From Maribacter luteus (GTDB taxonomy: Bacteria > Bacteroidota > Bacteroidia > Flavobacteriales > Flavobacteriaceae): DNA of 64,000 bases. The notes below the pieces were generated by a model, which was not told the origin of the DNA, did not search any database, and saw nothing but the letters and a program-made list of their open reading frames with translations. The position numbers were made by a program, and so were the translations under genes. The stretch is from the NCBI RefSeq assembly GCF_009674825.1, contig NZ_WKJH01000002.1, forward strand, positions 434,001-498,000, given 5' to 3'. Below are positions 35,848-45,699 of this stretch, piece after piece (the first letter of the stretch is position 1; every line of letters starts with the position of its first letter).

Positions 35848-38118
35848 ATGAAAAAACAAATCGCAACAACCATATTTTATGCCCTACTCATTTTAGGTAT
35901 GGGCGCTTGTGGGAATAAAAAGAACAATCCCTCGGCAACAACCCCAGACGCAGATGTTTTACAAAGTGACACCCTTGCCTTTCGCAATACTTCGCTTTCC
36001 TTGGATGAACGGGTACAGGATTTACTGTCAAGATTAACGCTTGAAGAAAAGATCGGCCAAATGATGAATGGTACACCTGAAATAAAGCGCTTGGGTATTC
36101 CGGCATATGACTATTGGAATGAAGCCCTCCATGGTGTCGGCCGCTCTACGGCTGCAACGGTTTTTCCGCAAGCCATTGGCCTAGGGGCCACTTTTGATAC
36201 CGATTTAGCCTTTAGGGTGTCTTCGGCCATTTCTGATGAAGCGAGGGCCATATACAATGCCACGAACGAAAAAGGATACAACATACAATATAATGGATTA
36301 ACCTTTTGGACCCCCAACATCAATATTTTTAGGGATCCTAGATGGGGGCGCGGCCAAGAAACGTACGGGGAAGACCCCTATTTGACGGCAATATTAGGAC
36401 AAGCCTTTGTAAAAGGGCTACAGGGTGACAACCCGAATTATTTAAAAACCGCTGCCTGTGCCAAACATTTTGCCGTACACAGTGGTCCGGAAAAAATGAG
36501 GCATCAATTCAATGCGGAAGTGGGTCCGAGAGATTTATGGGAAACGTATCTACCGGCCTTTAAGGCATTGGTCGATGTTGATGTTGAAGCAGTTATGTGC
36601 GCGTATAACAGTACAAACGGTGAACCTTGCTGTTCAAACAACTATCTCATTACCGATGTTTTACGGAATGAATGGAATTTTAAAGGACATGTGCTCACTG
36701 ATTGTGGTGCTTTGGTCGATTTATACAAACAACCCAACGAAGGGGGGCATGGCCGGGTTAAAACACCCGCCGAAGCCGCCGCCTTGGCCATAAAAAGCGG
36801 TATTAGCCTTAACTGTGGAAGTACCTATTCCTCTTTGGGTGATGCCGTTAAGGAAGGATTGATAACCGAAGCGGACATTGATGCGCAATTGGCCATCGTT
36901 TTAAAAACAAGGTTTAAACTGGGCTTGTTCGATCCCAAAGGAAGCAATCCTTATGATAACATCCCATTTGATGTGGTCAATAGTGAAGCCCATAGGGCCT
37001 TGTCCAAGGAAGTTGCCCAAAAAAGCATGGTGCTTTTAAAAAATAATGGTGTGCTGCCTTTACGAAACGACCTATCAAAATATTTCGTAACAGGTCCCAA
37101 TGCCGCAAGTGTGGAAATACTTTTAGGTAATTATTATGGTGTCAACCCCAATATGGTTACCATTTTAGAGGGAATTAGCGCCGCGATACGTCCCACCAGT
37201 CAATTGCAGTATCGCCTGGGGGCCATGCTCAATAAACCATCGATAAACCCCATTAACTACGCTACCGGACATGCAGGGAACAGTGATGTGACCATAGTGG
37301 TCTTGGGAGTTTCCAGTCAAATCGAGGGTGAAGAAGGGGATTCCTTGGATTCCAACACCGCCGGAGATAGATTGGATTATGACCTCCCGGAGAACCAGAT
37401 TGCGTATTTAAGGGAATTAAGGGAAAGAGCAGACCAAAATCCTGAGGACAAAAAGCCGATCGTAACGGTAATAACAAGCGGAAGTCCCATAAACCTTCAA
37501 GAAGTGGAGGCTTTATCCGATGCTGTCCTATTTGCCTGGTACCCCGGTGAAGAGGGAGGTACGGCGGTTGCGGATATTCTTTTCGGAAAGATATCCCCTT
37601 CAGGAAGACTCCCTATTACATTCCCTAAATCCTTGGACCAGATACCTGCTTTTGATGATTATTCCATGAAGGGAAGAACGTATAAATATATGGATGAGGA
37701 TCCCATGTACCCGTTCGGATTTGGCTTAAGCTATACAACATTCACCTATGATGGCATAAAAGCGTCGTCCCCTTCAATCGTCAAAACGGAAAACCTTACT
37801 GTCGAGGTCAAGGTTACCAATTCAGGCAACATAGCATCCGATGAAGTGGTTCAGGTATATATATCGGATTTGGAAGCAACGGTCGCCGTTCCCAATTTTC
37901 AACTTATACATACCAAGCGAATCAAATTGGAACCCGGCATATCTACCAACCTGACATTTGAATTGACCCCGGAAGATTTCATGATCGTTCATAATGATGG
38001 CTCACGCAGTATAGAATCGGGTGAGTTCAACATATTCATCGGGGGTTCAAGTCCGATGGAACGAAGTTCTGAATTGGGTGCCCCAACAATGGCCAAAACA
38101 ACAATTACCATAAACTAA
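35848..38118 (+). CDS. GH3 glycosidase lipoprotein, probable beta-xylosidase
   Basis: A 756-aa enzyme with a lipoprotein signal (LILGMGAC). The N-terminal GH3 barrel contains RLTLEEKIGQMMN, IPAYDYWNEALHGVGR, TFWTPNINIFRDPRWGRGQETYGEDPY, CAKHFAVHSGPE and GHVLTDCGALVDLY, with the nucleophile Asp in LTDCG. The C-terminal alpha/beta sandwich has KSMVLLKNNGVLPL and AWYPGEEGGTAVADILFG, and a fibronectin-III-like domain ends the protein. The WNEALHGVGR and TDCGA patterns resemble the xylosidase/arabinosidase branch more than beta-glucosidases. It would trim xylose from the non-reducing end. First in an operon with the esterase and DUF1593 genes. Confidence 0.9.
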   Translation: MKKQIATTIFYALLILGMGACGNKKNNPSATTPDADVLQSDTLAFRNTSLSLDERVQDLLSRLTLEEKIGQMMNGTPEIKRLGIPAYDYWNEALHGVGRSTAATVFPQAIGLGATFDTDLAFRVSSAISDEARAIYNATNEKGYNIQYNGLTFWTPNINIFRDPRWGRGQETYGEDPYLTAILGQAFVKGLQGDNPNYLKTAACAKHFAVHSGPEKMRHQFNAEVGPRDLWETYLPAFKALVDVDVEAVMCAYNSTNGEPCCSNNYLITDVLRNEWNFKGHVLTDCGALVDLYKQPNEGGHGRVKTPAEAAALAIKSGISLNCGSTYSSLGDAVKEGLITEADIDAQLAIVLKTRFKLGLFDPKGSNPYDNIPFDVVNSEAHRALSKEVAQKSMVLLKNNGVLPLRNDLSKYFVTGPNAASVEILLGNYYGVNPNMVTILEGISAAIRPTSQLQYRLGAMLNKPSINPINYATGHAGNSDVTIVVLGVSSQIEGEEGDSLDSNTAGDRLDYDLPENQIAYLRELRERADQNPEDKKPIVTVITSGSPINLQEVEALSDAVLFAWYPGEEGGTAVADILFGKISPSGRLPITFPKSLDQIPAFDDYSMKGRTYKYMDEDPMYPFGFGLSYTTFTYDGIKASSPSIVKTENLTVEVKVTNSGNIASDEVVQVYISDLEATVAVPNFQLIHTKRIKLEPGISTNLTFELTPEDFMIVHNDGSRSIESGEFNIFIGGSSPMERSSELGAPTMAKTTITIN

Positions 38119-38128
38119 TTATAGTATA

Positions 38129-40090
38129 ATGAACAGATTACAGGTTTTTATTGTCGCATTGACATTCTTACTATCCCATACGCTAATTGCCCAGATCAAA
38201 CTCCCTAAATTAATAAGTGATGGCGTGGTATTACAAAGGGATACAAAAATCCCGGTATGGGGTTGGGCCAGTCCCAATGAAAAAGTAACCGTTCATTTCA
38301 ACAACAGGCAATATAAGACCAAGACTACGAATGATGGCACATGGAATTTGAAATTGCCCAAAATGAAAGCTGGCGGACCATATACCATGATCGTTTCCGG
38401 TAAGAACCGTATAGAAATCAAGGATATCCTGATCGGGGATGTTTGGTTGTGCTCTGGGCAATCGAACATGGTACATCAATTGAATATCCATGATGTGCGA
38501 TATGCCGATGAAATAAAGACGGCCAATTATCCAGAAATACGGCATTACGCAGTACCTAGGGCAACCAGTTTATCGGGGGTTCAGGATGATCTGGAAGGCG
38601 GTAATTGGCAAAAGGCCTTTGGAAAGGAAGTACGGCCTTTCTCGGCAGTTGCCTACTTTTTTGCCAAAAAAATATATGAAAAATACCATATTCCGATTGG
38701 GTTGATCAACGCCAGTGTAGGGGGCACACCTATTGAAGCCTGGATCGCTGAAGAGGGATTCAAGACCTACCCCGATATCCAGAAAATAATTGCGGAAAAT
38801 AAGGATACGGCCTTTGTTAATCGTCAAAAAATAGCATTCCCTAAACAGGACAAGGAATCATCCCCAATACCATTGGACAAGGGTTTAAGCGGGGAGAAAA
38901 CCTGGTACGATGTTACTTTTACACCCAAAAACTGGCGAAAGATCAATATTCCCGGTTATTGGGAAGACCAAGGTATCAAAGACCTGAATGGCGTGGTCTG
39001 GTATCGCAGGGAAATCGAGATTCCCCCATCCATGGTAGGGAAAAAAGCACGTGTATTTCTAGGTCGGATCGTTGATGCGGATGAGCTGTACATTAATGGC
39101 ACAATGGTCGGAAAAACGACCTATCAATATCCGCAAAGACGCTATACCGTTCCTGAAAACCTTCTGAAAGCCGGTAAAAATACGTTTGTGATCCGAGTAA
39201 CCAACTATAATCATAAAGGCGGTTTTGTTACCGTTAAACCTTACTGTATTTTCACTGACAAGGATACGGTAGACCTAAAAGGGTATTGGGATTATAAAGT
39301 TGGGGAGGTATTCAAACCCCAAGAATCTACCTTTCCAAAAAATACAGAGGACCCTACGATTAGAAAAATAAACCCACAGAACGAACCTACTGCCCTATTC
39401 AATGCCATGGTGGCGCCCTTTACTCAATCCCCCCTAAAAGGTGTTCTTTGGTATCAGGGAGAAAGTAATGCCGGACAACCCGAAAGATACGAAGGTTATA
39501 TGCGCGCTTTGATAGGAAGTTGGCGACAGGTCTTCGATTCCCCTGACCTACCCTTTATCTATGCACAGCTTCCAAATTTCATGGAGGTATCCTACTTGCC
39601 TTGTGAAAGCGATTGGGCCGAGCTGAGGGAATCACAATTCAAGGCGCTTTCGGTTCCCAACACGGCCATGACGGTCAATATCGATTTAGGGGAATGGAAC
39701 GATATCCACCCGGACAATAAAAAGGATGTCGGGGAGCGCATGGCATTAGCCGGATTAAAATTGGCCTACAACGAAGACCTTGTATACTCGGGTCCTCTGT
39801 ACAAGGAACATGAAATTAAAGAAAATAAAGTAATCATTACATTCGATCATACCGGCAGTGGGTTAACCACGAATGACAACAAAGCCTTGAGTGAATTCGC
39901 CATAGCCGGAGAAGACGGGCAATTTATTTGGGCAAAGGCCAAAATAGAAGGCGATAAGGTCGTAGTGTGGAATGATGACATTCCCACACCGAAGTACGTT
40001 CGCTATGCTTGGGCAGACAATCCGGACAATCCTAATTTATATAACAAGGAAGGCTTACCGGCATCACCATTTTGCATTAAGGAACAATAA
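38129..40090 (+). CDS. Sialate-O-acetylesterase-type SGNH esterase (probable acetylxylan esterase)
   Basis: A 653-aa exported protein (signal peptide ending TLIAQ). The SGNH catalytic parts are the nucleophile Ser in CSGQSNMVHQ, the VLWYQGESNAG block and the His of DIHPDNKKDVGERMA. Between blocks I and III (about residues 255-400) lies an inserted jelly-roll module (GYWEDQGIKDLNGVVWYRREIEIP, FLGRIVDADELYINGTMVG) like the sugar-binding domain of GH2 enzymes. In this xylan locus it most likely removes acetyl groups from xylose, which would open the chain to GH67/GH115 and GH3. It starts 10 nt after GH3. Confidence 0.87.
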   Translation: MNRLQVFIVALTFLLSHTLIAQIKLPKLISDGVVLQRDTKIPVWGWASPNEKVTVHFNNRQYKTKTTNDGTWNLKLPKMKAGGPYTMIVSGKNRIEIKDILIGDVWLCSGQSNMVHQLNIHDVRYADEIKTANYPEIRHYAVPRATSLSGVQDDLEGGNWQKAFGKEVRPFSAVAYFFAKKIYEKYHIPIGLINASVGGTPIEAWIAEEGFKTYPDIQKIIAENKDTAFVNRQKIAFPKQDKESSPIPLDKGLSGEKTWYDVTFTPKNWRKINIPGYWEDQGIKDLNGVVWYRREIEIPPSMVGKKARVFLGRIVDADELYINGTMVGKTTYQYPQRRYTVPENLLKAGKNTFVIRVTNYNHKGGFVTVKPYCIFTDKDTVDLKGYWDYKVGEVFKPQESTFPKNTEDPTIRKINPQNEPTALFNAMVAPFTQSPLKGVLWYQGESNAGQPERYEGYMRALIGSWRQVFDSPDLPFIYAQLPNFMEVSYLPCESDWAELRESQFKALSVPNTAMTVNIDLGEWNDIHPDNKKDVGERMALAGLKLAYNEDLVYSGPLYKEHEIKENKVIITFDHTGSGLTTNDNKALSEFAIAGEDGQFIWAKAKIEGDKVVVWNDDIPTPKYVRYAWADNPDNPNLYNKEGLPASPFCIKEQ

Positions 40091-40117
40091 GGAAATAATA
40101 AAACAAATACCATATTC

Positions 40118-41551
40118 ATGAGAATTCTTTTCGTTTTTACCGCAATCATTGGATTGTCTTTCGTACAATCCCTTACGGCCCAGACCCCTCAGAAAAATAG
40201 GGTCATTATTCTATCGGATATCGAAGCTGACCCCGATGATACCCAATCTTTTGTTCGCTTATTATTGTATTCGAACCAAATAGATATCAAAGGGATGGTC
40301 GCCACAACATCCTGCTGGCATAAAACAAGTGTTGACCCAAAATTTATTGAAAAGGTCATACACGCTTACGGAAAAGTGCACCCCAACCTTGAAAAACACG
40401 AAAAGGGATTTCCGTCGGAGAAAGAACTCCTATCCCTAGTAAAAAGTGGCCTGCCCAAATATGGAATGCTCGGCGTTGGCAAAGACCAAGATTCCGAAGG
40501 GTCGGATTGGATCATTAAAGTCTTAGAGGAAGATGATGATCGACCCCTATGGATATCAGCGTGGGGCGGTGCGAACACCCTAGCACAATCGCTTTACAAG
40601 ATCCAAAAGACAAAGTCTAAAAAGCAAGCTGCCAAACTGATCTCAAAACTGAGGGTTTACACAATTTCCGACCAGGACGACAGTGGTATTTGGATCCGCG
40701 ACAATTTTCCCGATCTCTTCTTTGTTGTAAGTCCGGGCGATCATTATGCCAGTGCCACATGGACGGGCATCAATAGCTTCTTCAAGGGTTTGAACAATGA
40801 GGTGATTACCAACACTTGGATAGCCGATAACATACAACAGGGTCATGGCCCCCTAGGTACTGAATATCCAGATGTATCTTGGGGTGTTGAAGGTGACACA
40901 CCTTCATTCCTATCGTTGATACCGAACGGACTCAACAGTCCGGAACATCCGGAATGGGGGGCTTGGGGAGGACGATACGAATTGTATAAACCCGATTTCT
41001 CAAAAACGAAAAAAGGGGGCTCCATTGTCCCAATTGCACCGGAGACAAGGGAGATATATACGAATGCCAACGACCATTACACCCCATATATACCCAGCGC
41101 ATATGGTAGGGCGGTAAAAAAGGATACCGTTACATTCGACGATTTTAAAATAACCCTTGCCCGCTGGCGTGAGGACTTCCAGAATGATTTTGCCGCACGT
41201 ATGGATTGGTGCTTAAGTTCTTACAACGAAGCCAACCATGCACCGGTACCTGTACTAAGCCATCCCGATCGCATAACGGTAAAATCCGGCGAAGGTTTTG
41301 GTTTGGATGCCAGTCAGTCAACCGATCCCGATGGGGACAATCTCAGTTTCCTGTGGTTCAACTATCCAGAGGCTGGATCTTACAAGAAAGAGATTAAGAT
41401 CAATGGGGCAGAAAATGCACATGGAGCATATATCACGGCCCCTGTAGTGGACAAGAAAGAGACAGCACATTTTATCCTTAAGTTGACCGATAAGGGAACT
41501 CCGGCCCTAACACGGTACAAAAGGATCATTGTGACCATTGTGCCCAAATAA
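40118..41551 (+). CDS. Exported DUF1593 protein (nucleoside-hydrolase-like, Sde182 type)
   Basis: A 477-aa protein with a signal peptide (SFVQSLTAQ). The N-terminal domain has nucleoside-hydrolase-like elements: VIILSDIEADPDDTQSFVRLLLYSN resembles the Asp-rich Ca2+ site of that fold, followed by DIKGMVATTSC and ISAWGGANTLAQSL. A long middle part (GPLGTEYPDVSWGVEGDTPSFLSL) and a C-terminal Ig-like beta-sandwich (LDASQSTDPDGDNLSFLWF) are typical of the Sde182/DUF1593 family, found in many polysaccharide utilisation loci. Nucleosidase activity has not been shown for the family here; a sugar ester or glycoside may be the substrate. Last gene of the plus-strand operon, 27 nt after the esterase. 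Confidence 0.85.
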   Translation: MRILFVFTAIIGLSFVQSLTAQTPQKNRVIILSDIEADPDDTQSFVRLLLYSNQIDIKGMVATTSCWHKTSVDPKFIEKVIHAYGKVHPNLEKHEKGFPSEKELLSLVKSGLPKYGMLGVGKDQDSEGSDWIIKVLEEDDDRPLWISAWGGANTLAQSLYKIQKTKSKKQAAKLISKLRVYTISDQDDSGIWIRDNFPDLFFVVSPGDHYASATWTGINSFFKGLNNEVITNTWIADNIQQGHGPLGTEYPDVSWGVEGDTPSFLSLIPNGLNSPEHPEWGAWGGRYELYKPDFSKTKKGGSIVPIAPETREIYTNANDHYTPYIPSAYGRAVKKDTVTFDDFKITLARWREDFQNDFAARMDWCLSSYNEANHAPVPVLSHPDRITVKSGEGFGLDASQSTDPDGDNLSFLWFNYPEAGSYKKEIKINGAENAHGAYITAPVVDKKETAHFILKLTDKGTPALTRYKRIIVTIVPK

Positions 41552-41579
41552 CAGAGATCATTTAAATATATAGGGGGGG

Positions 41580-42620
41580 TTATTTGCGCTTTGAGGATTC
41601 CCGTATGATCAATTTGGTATTCAATACCGTGAACTCCTTCAAATCACTCTTCACCTTGGTTTGTAGCTGATTTAGGATTTTCTCTGCCGCTGTTTCCCCC
41701 ATTTTAAATGCAGGGTGGTCAATCGTTGATAAGGCGGGATCAACGATTTTCGAAATAGGATCGTTGTTGAAGCCGATGACTGCCAGATCTTGAGGTATTT
41801 TCACGTTTTTTTTCTTAGCCACTTGAATCGCAGCCACTGCCGTTGTATCATTGGATGCGAAAATTCCGTCTGGCGGATTTTTGGAATCAAGCAAGTCACT
41901 GGTTATCGTTTCGGCTTCCTCGTAACTCAAGGTTTTAAAGGGTATTATCAAATCGGCATCGACCTTCAAACCATGATCCTTTAAGGCATCTATATATCCC
42001 CTTTCCCGTTCGCTGTACACCATTCTGAATTTAGATCCCGAAAAATGGGCGATGCGTTTGCACCCTTGTTCAATTAAGTGTTCGGTAGCCTCGTACCCCG
42101 CCGCATAATTATCAATGGTGATATGGGTACAAGCAATATCCTTAGGTGTCCTATCCACAAAAATTATCGGAACCCCATTTTCCAAAAATTGTTGAAAATG
42201 GTCATTCTCTTGGGTCTCCATGGCTACGGAACAAATAACTCCGCTCACCCTATTGTTATAGAGGACTTTCATCATCTCTACCTCATTTTCATAAGAATCG
42301 TTGGATTGGATGATGATCACATTATAACCCTGTTTCTGTAAGGCCCCTTCGATGCCACTAACCAATGATGCCATAAACGGTCTATTGATCCTAGGAATCA
42401 GAACGCCGATGGTCCTTGTTTTTTTGTTACGCAAACTAGCGGCCATTATATTGGGACGAAAACCCATTTCCTCCGCAGTTCTTTTTACTTTCTCAGTAGT
42501 TTTCTTACCGATACTATGATGGTCTTTCAACGCCCTGGAAATTGTTGATGTGGCTAGACCCAATTTTTCGGCAATATCATATATGGTAACTTCCTTCTTT
42601 GGCTTTTTCATCGTATTCAA
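41580..42620 (-). CDS. LacI-family transcriptional regulator of the xylan locus
   Basis: A 346-aa regulator with an N-terminal HTH (VTIYDIAEKLGLATSTISRALKDHHSIGKKTTEKVKRTAEEMGF, hinge helix IMAASLRNKKT) and a periplasmic-binding-protein-like sensor domain (TIGVLIPRINRPFMASLVSGIE, GVPIIFVDRTP, DGIFASNDTTAVAAIQVAKK). A second start lies at 42611. It ends 28 nt from the DUF1593 stop, convergent. Identical CAATCGGTTG operators of the LacI kind lie before susC, between GH67 and GH3, and before GH2, so it is the obvious candidate to control all four units. The effector is unknown; a (glucurono)xylooligosaccharide is plausible. Confidence 0.93.
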   Translation of the reverse strand: MNTMKKPKKEVTIYDIAEKLGLATSTISRALKDHHSIGKKTTEKVKRTAEEMGFRPNIMAASLRNKKTRTIGVLIPRINRPFMASLVSGIEGALQKQGYNVIIIQSNDSYENEVEMMKVLYNNRVSGVICSVAMETQENDHFQQFLENGVPIIFVDRTPKDIACTHITIDNYAAGYEATEHLIEQGCKRIAHFSGSKFRMVYSERERGYIDALKDHGLKVDADLIIPFKTLSYEEAETITSDLLDSKNPPDGIFASNDTTAVAAIQVAKKKNVKIPQDLAVIGFNNDPISKIVDPALSTIDHPAFKMGETAAEKILNQLQTKVKSDLKEFTVLNTKLIIRESSKRK

Positions 42621-42951
42621 TAATTCAATTTAGGCAATGCAGTATTTTTTTTGGAAAGTCATTCTTTTTCGAATCAAAACCAAGCCATAAATGATTAAAG
42701 TAAAATCCAAATATACAGCTTTAAAACAAATTATAATTTAACTTTAAACGTCCTATCCACTACAAAAGTCAGGGCTGCGCTTAGGTTACATTCAATATTA
42801 TATGACGGGGTTCCATTTCTTAATATAAAAAAATTTAATTCTTTAAGCAACCGATTGTTACAAATGGTCGGGAAACAATATCTTAGTGGAACTTGATTTC
42901 TAAATATTCTTCATAGAAAAGGAAAAAAGAATACATAAGCATAAAAGAAAG
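42621..42951. other. Divergent intergenic region between lacI-type gene and GH2
   Basis: 331 nt, AT-rich, no gene seen. It contains the LacI-type operator and probable GH2 promoter (42848-42886). The promoter of the regulator gene was not identified. Confidence 0.5.
42848..42886 (+). promoter_or_regulatory. GH2 promoter overlapped by a LacI-type operator
   Basis: CAACCGATTG (42848-42857), the reverse complement of the susC operator, supplies the -33 TTG (42855-42857). After 21 nt comes TATCTTAG (42879-42886), 7 of 8 matches to TAnnTTTG. The layout equals that at susC, where the operator also covers the -33 element. Confidence 0.58.
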
Positions 42952-45699
42952 ATGAAAAACCGATATAAACCTAACAGAAAACCCTTAGTCCTATTATTCC
43001 TCATAGGTTTTTTGTTCATGAGCTGTAAAGACTCTACCGAATCGTTCAATCGTGAGCGCATTTCTATAAATGAAGGTTGGAAATTCATGAAGTATGACTC
43101 ACCGGAAATTGCGGATAGCCTATTTTATGATTTGCGCCCTGAAGTTCTCACTGTGAATGACAGCAAAGCAGCGGATACCCCTGCCACGGAAGCCGAGAAA
43201 CTTCAAGCCTCTAAAAAAGCCTTAAAACCTTACATCTTACCCACGGCCAACGCTTTTATAAAAGACCCATCAAAACATCATACACGCCCCGAAGGACATC
43301 CCGGTACCGATTTCCCCTTGCTGCAATCCAATTTTGATGACAATGGATGGGAAAACGTAACCCTACCCCACGATTGGGCCATTGCAGGTCCGTTTCAAGA
43401 GGGCCCTAACACCGAGGTCGGTGGTGGCATGGGGCGTTTGCCCAGTAACGGCATTGCTTGGTATAGACGACAAATAGACATTTACAAGACAGATAAGGAC
43501 AAAATTATTTACTTAGACATCGACGGAGCCATGTCCTATGCCATGGTCTGGTTAAACGGACATTTAGTGGGCGGCTGGCCCTATGGTTATAATTCCTTTC
43601 GATTAGACCTAACACCCCATATCAATTTCGAAGGCATCAATCAATTGGCCATACGATTGGACAATCCCAACCACTCCGCCCGTTGGTATCCTGGCGGTGG
43701 CCTATATCGCAATGTATGGCTGACCAAAACGAGCAAAGTGCATGTTGCCCACTGGGGAACTACGGTAACCACTTCAAAGGTTTCCAAGGCATCAGCAAGA
43801 ATAGGGTTAAAGGTTCAAGTAGAGAATCGTTCGGGTTTCGATACCGAAATCGAGACCATAACCAAAATATACACCATTAACCACGGAACCGTTGGGAAGC
43901 AAATGGCTGTCATGGAAAAGGTAACGACCAAGATCCAGGCAGGAAACACTGCGACGATAAACACTACTACCACCTTGGAAAACCCAAAACTTTGGGGGCC
44001 TTTACCTACACAGACACCCCATCTTTACAGGGCCATTACCCATATCTCCCATAATGGGGTCGACATTGACACCTATACAACCGATTTCGGCATAAGGGAC
44101 ATAAAATTTGACCCCAATCAAGGGATTATGGTCAATAACGAATTAATCAAGCTTCAAGGGGTCAATGAGCATCACGACCTAGGTGCCCTCGGTGCCGCCT
44201 TCAATGTCAGTGCCGCAGCACGTAAACTCCGTATTTTAAAGGATATGGGGGTCAATGCCATCAGAATGGCCCACAATCCTCCAGCGCCAGAGCTGTTGGA
44301 ATTAACCGATAAAATGGGGTTTTTGGTGATTGATGAAGTGTTCGACTCCTGGAAGAGAAAAAAGACACCCCACGATTTCCATTTGATTTTCCCCGATTGG
44401 TACGAAGCAGATGCCCGGGCCATGGTACGCAGGGATAAAAACCACCCTTCCATTGTAATTTGGAGTTACGGCAATGAAGTGGGAGAGCAATATACCGATG
44501 TTGAAGGTGCTACAATTGGAAAAACCTTGTCAGCTATCATCAAGGACGAGGACCCCACCCGGCCAACGACCAGTGCCATGAATTGGGCAAAATCAGATAT
44601 GCCGTTCGCCTCGGCGATGCATGTCATCAGTCTCAATTACCAAGGGGAGGGCATTCGGCAAGACCCTATTTTTGACACCGTAACCGATCGGATAAAGACC
44701 AAACCCCAATACGGACCATTTCACGAAAAATTCCCCAACAAAGTCATTCTAAGTAGCGAAACAGCTTCTGCCGCGAGTAGTCGTGGGGTATACTTGTTTC
44801 CCGTGTCGGACATGACCAGTTCCCCGATCCGCGATGGTATGGGAGGTGACTCCAACATCAAACAGGTCAGTGCCTACGAACTTTATGCCGTTGATTTCGG
44901 TTCAAGTGCCGACAAAGTCTTTGCCTCCCTGGACAAGCACCCCTACTCTGCGGGTGAATTTGTATGGACCGGTTTTGACTACCTCGGCGAACCTACCCCC
45001 TATTATGAATCCAGGAATTCGTATAATGGGATCATTGATTTGGCAGGCTTTCCCAAAGACCGCTATTACCTATACCAATCTAGATGGCGTCCCGATCTGC
45101 CCATGGTGCATATATTACCCCATTGGAATTGGCCTGATCGTATCGGTAAGACCACCCCTGTACATGTTTTTACCTCAGGGGATGAAGTTGAGCTGTTCCT
45201 GAATGGAATATCGTTGGGACGTAAGAAAAAAGAAGCTTTTACCTATCGCTTACGATGGGACGATGTCATCTACCAGCCGGGGGAATTAAAAGCAGTTGCC
45301 TATAAAAAAGGGAGTTTTTGGTCCCAGACAACCGTAAAAACCACAGGGGAACCTGCCCAAATAGCCGCTCTTGCCGATAGGAATGAAATCTATGCCGATG
45401 GAAAAGACCTCTCCTTTATCACCATACAACTAACCGATACCGATGGCTTAATCGTACCGACAGCCGATAATACCATAGTATTTGAGGTGGAAGGACCAGG
45501 AGAGATCATTGCCACTGATAATGGAGATCCAACCGATATGACCGAATTCCCTTCAACCCAACGCAAGGCCTTTAATGGTTTGGCCTTGGTTGTCGTACGT
45601 TCCATTGCCGGGAAAACCGGGAAAATCACAGTGACGATGGAATCCGATGGATTAAAAGCATCCCAAATAGAATTGACTGCTATTCAAAAAAAGCCGTAG
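42952..45699 (+). CDS. GH2 glycoside hydrolase lipoprotein (beta-galactosidase type)
   Basis: A 915-aa enzyme with a lipoprotein signal (GFLFMSCKDS). The GH2 sugar-binding jelly roll comes first (WENVTLPHDWAIAGPF, AMVWLNGHLVGGWPYGYNSF), then the Ig-like domain, then the barrel (GVNEHHDLGALGAAF, MGVNAIRMAHNPPAPELLEL, DKMGFLVIDEVFDSW). The acid/base Glu is in WSYGNEVGE and the probable nucleophile Glu in LSSETASAASSRGVY. A DUF4982-like and an Ig-like domain end the protein. The pattern fits Bacteroidota beta-galactosidases, and galK-galT at the other end of the locus would use galactose. Other exo-beta activities are possible in the GH2 family. Confidence 0.9.
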   Translation: MKNRYKPNRKPLVLLFLIGFLFMSCKDSTESFNRERISINEGWKFMKYDSPEIADSLFYDLRPEVLTVNDSKAADTPATEAEKLQASKKALKPYILPTANAFIKDPSKHHTRPEGHPGTDFPLLQSNFDDNGWENVTLPHDWAIAGPFQEGPNTEVGGGMGRLPSNGIAWYRRQIDIYKTDKDKIIYLDIDGAMSYAMVWLNGHLVGGWPYGYNSFRLDLTPHINFEGINQLAIRLDNPNHSARWYPGGGLYRNVWLTKTSKVHVAHWGTTVTTSKVSKASARIGLKVQVENRSGFDTEIETITKIYTINHGTVGKQMAVMEKVTTKIQAGNTATINTTTTLENPKLWGPLPTQTPHLYRAITHISHNGVDIDTYTTDFGIRDIKFDPNQGIMVNNELIKLQGVNEHHDLGALGAAFNVSAAARKLRILKDMGVNAIRMAHNPPAPELLELTDKMGFLVIDEVFDSWKRKKTPHDFHLIFPDWYEADARAMVRRDKNHPSIVIWSYGNEVGEQYTDVEGATIGKTLSAIIKDEDPTRPTTSAMNWAKSDMPFASAMHVISLNYQGEGIRQDPIFDTVTDRIKTKPQYGPFHEKFPNKVILSSETASAASSRGVYLFPVSDMTSSPIRDGMGGDSNIKQVSAYELYAVDFGSSADKVFASLDKHPYSAGEFVWTGFDYLGEPTPYYESRNSYNGIIDLAGFPKDRYYLYQSRWRPDLPMVHILPHWNWPDRIGKTTPVHVFTSGDEVELFLNGISLGRKKKEAFTYRLRWDDVIYQPGELKAVAYKKGSFWSQTTVKTTGEPAQIAALADRNEIYADGKDLSFITIQLTDTDGLIVPTADNTIVFEVEGPGEIIATDNGDPTDMTEFPSTQRKAFNGLALVVVRSIAGKTGKITVTMESDGLKASQIELTAIQKKP

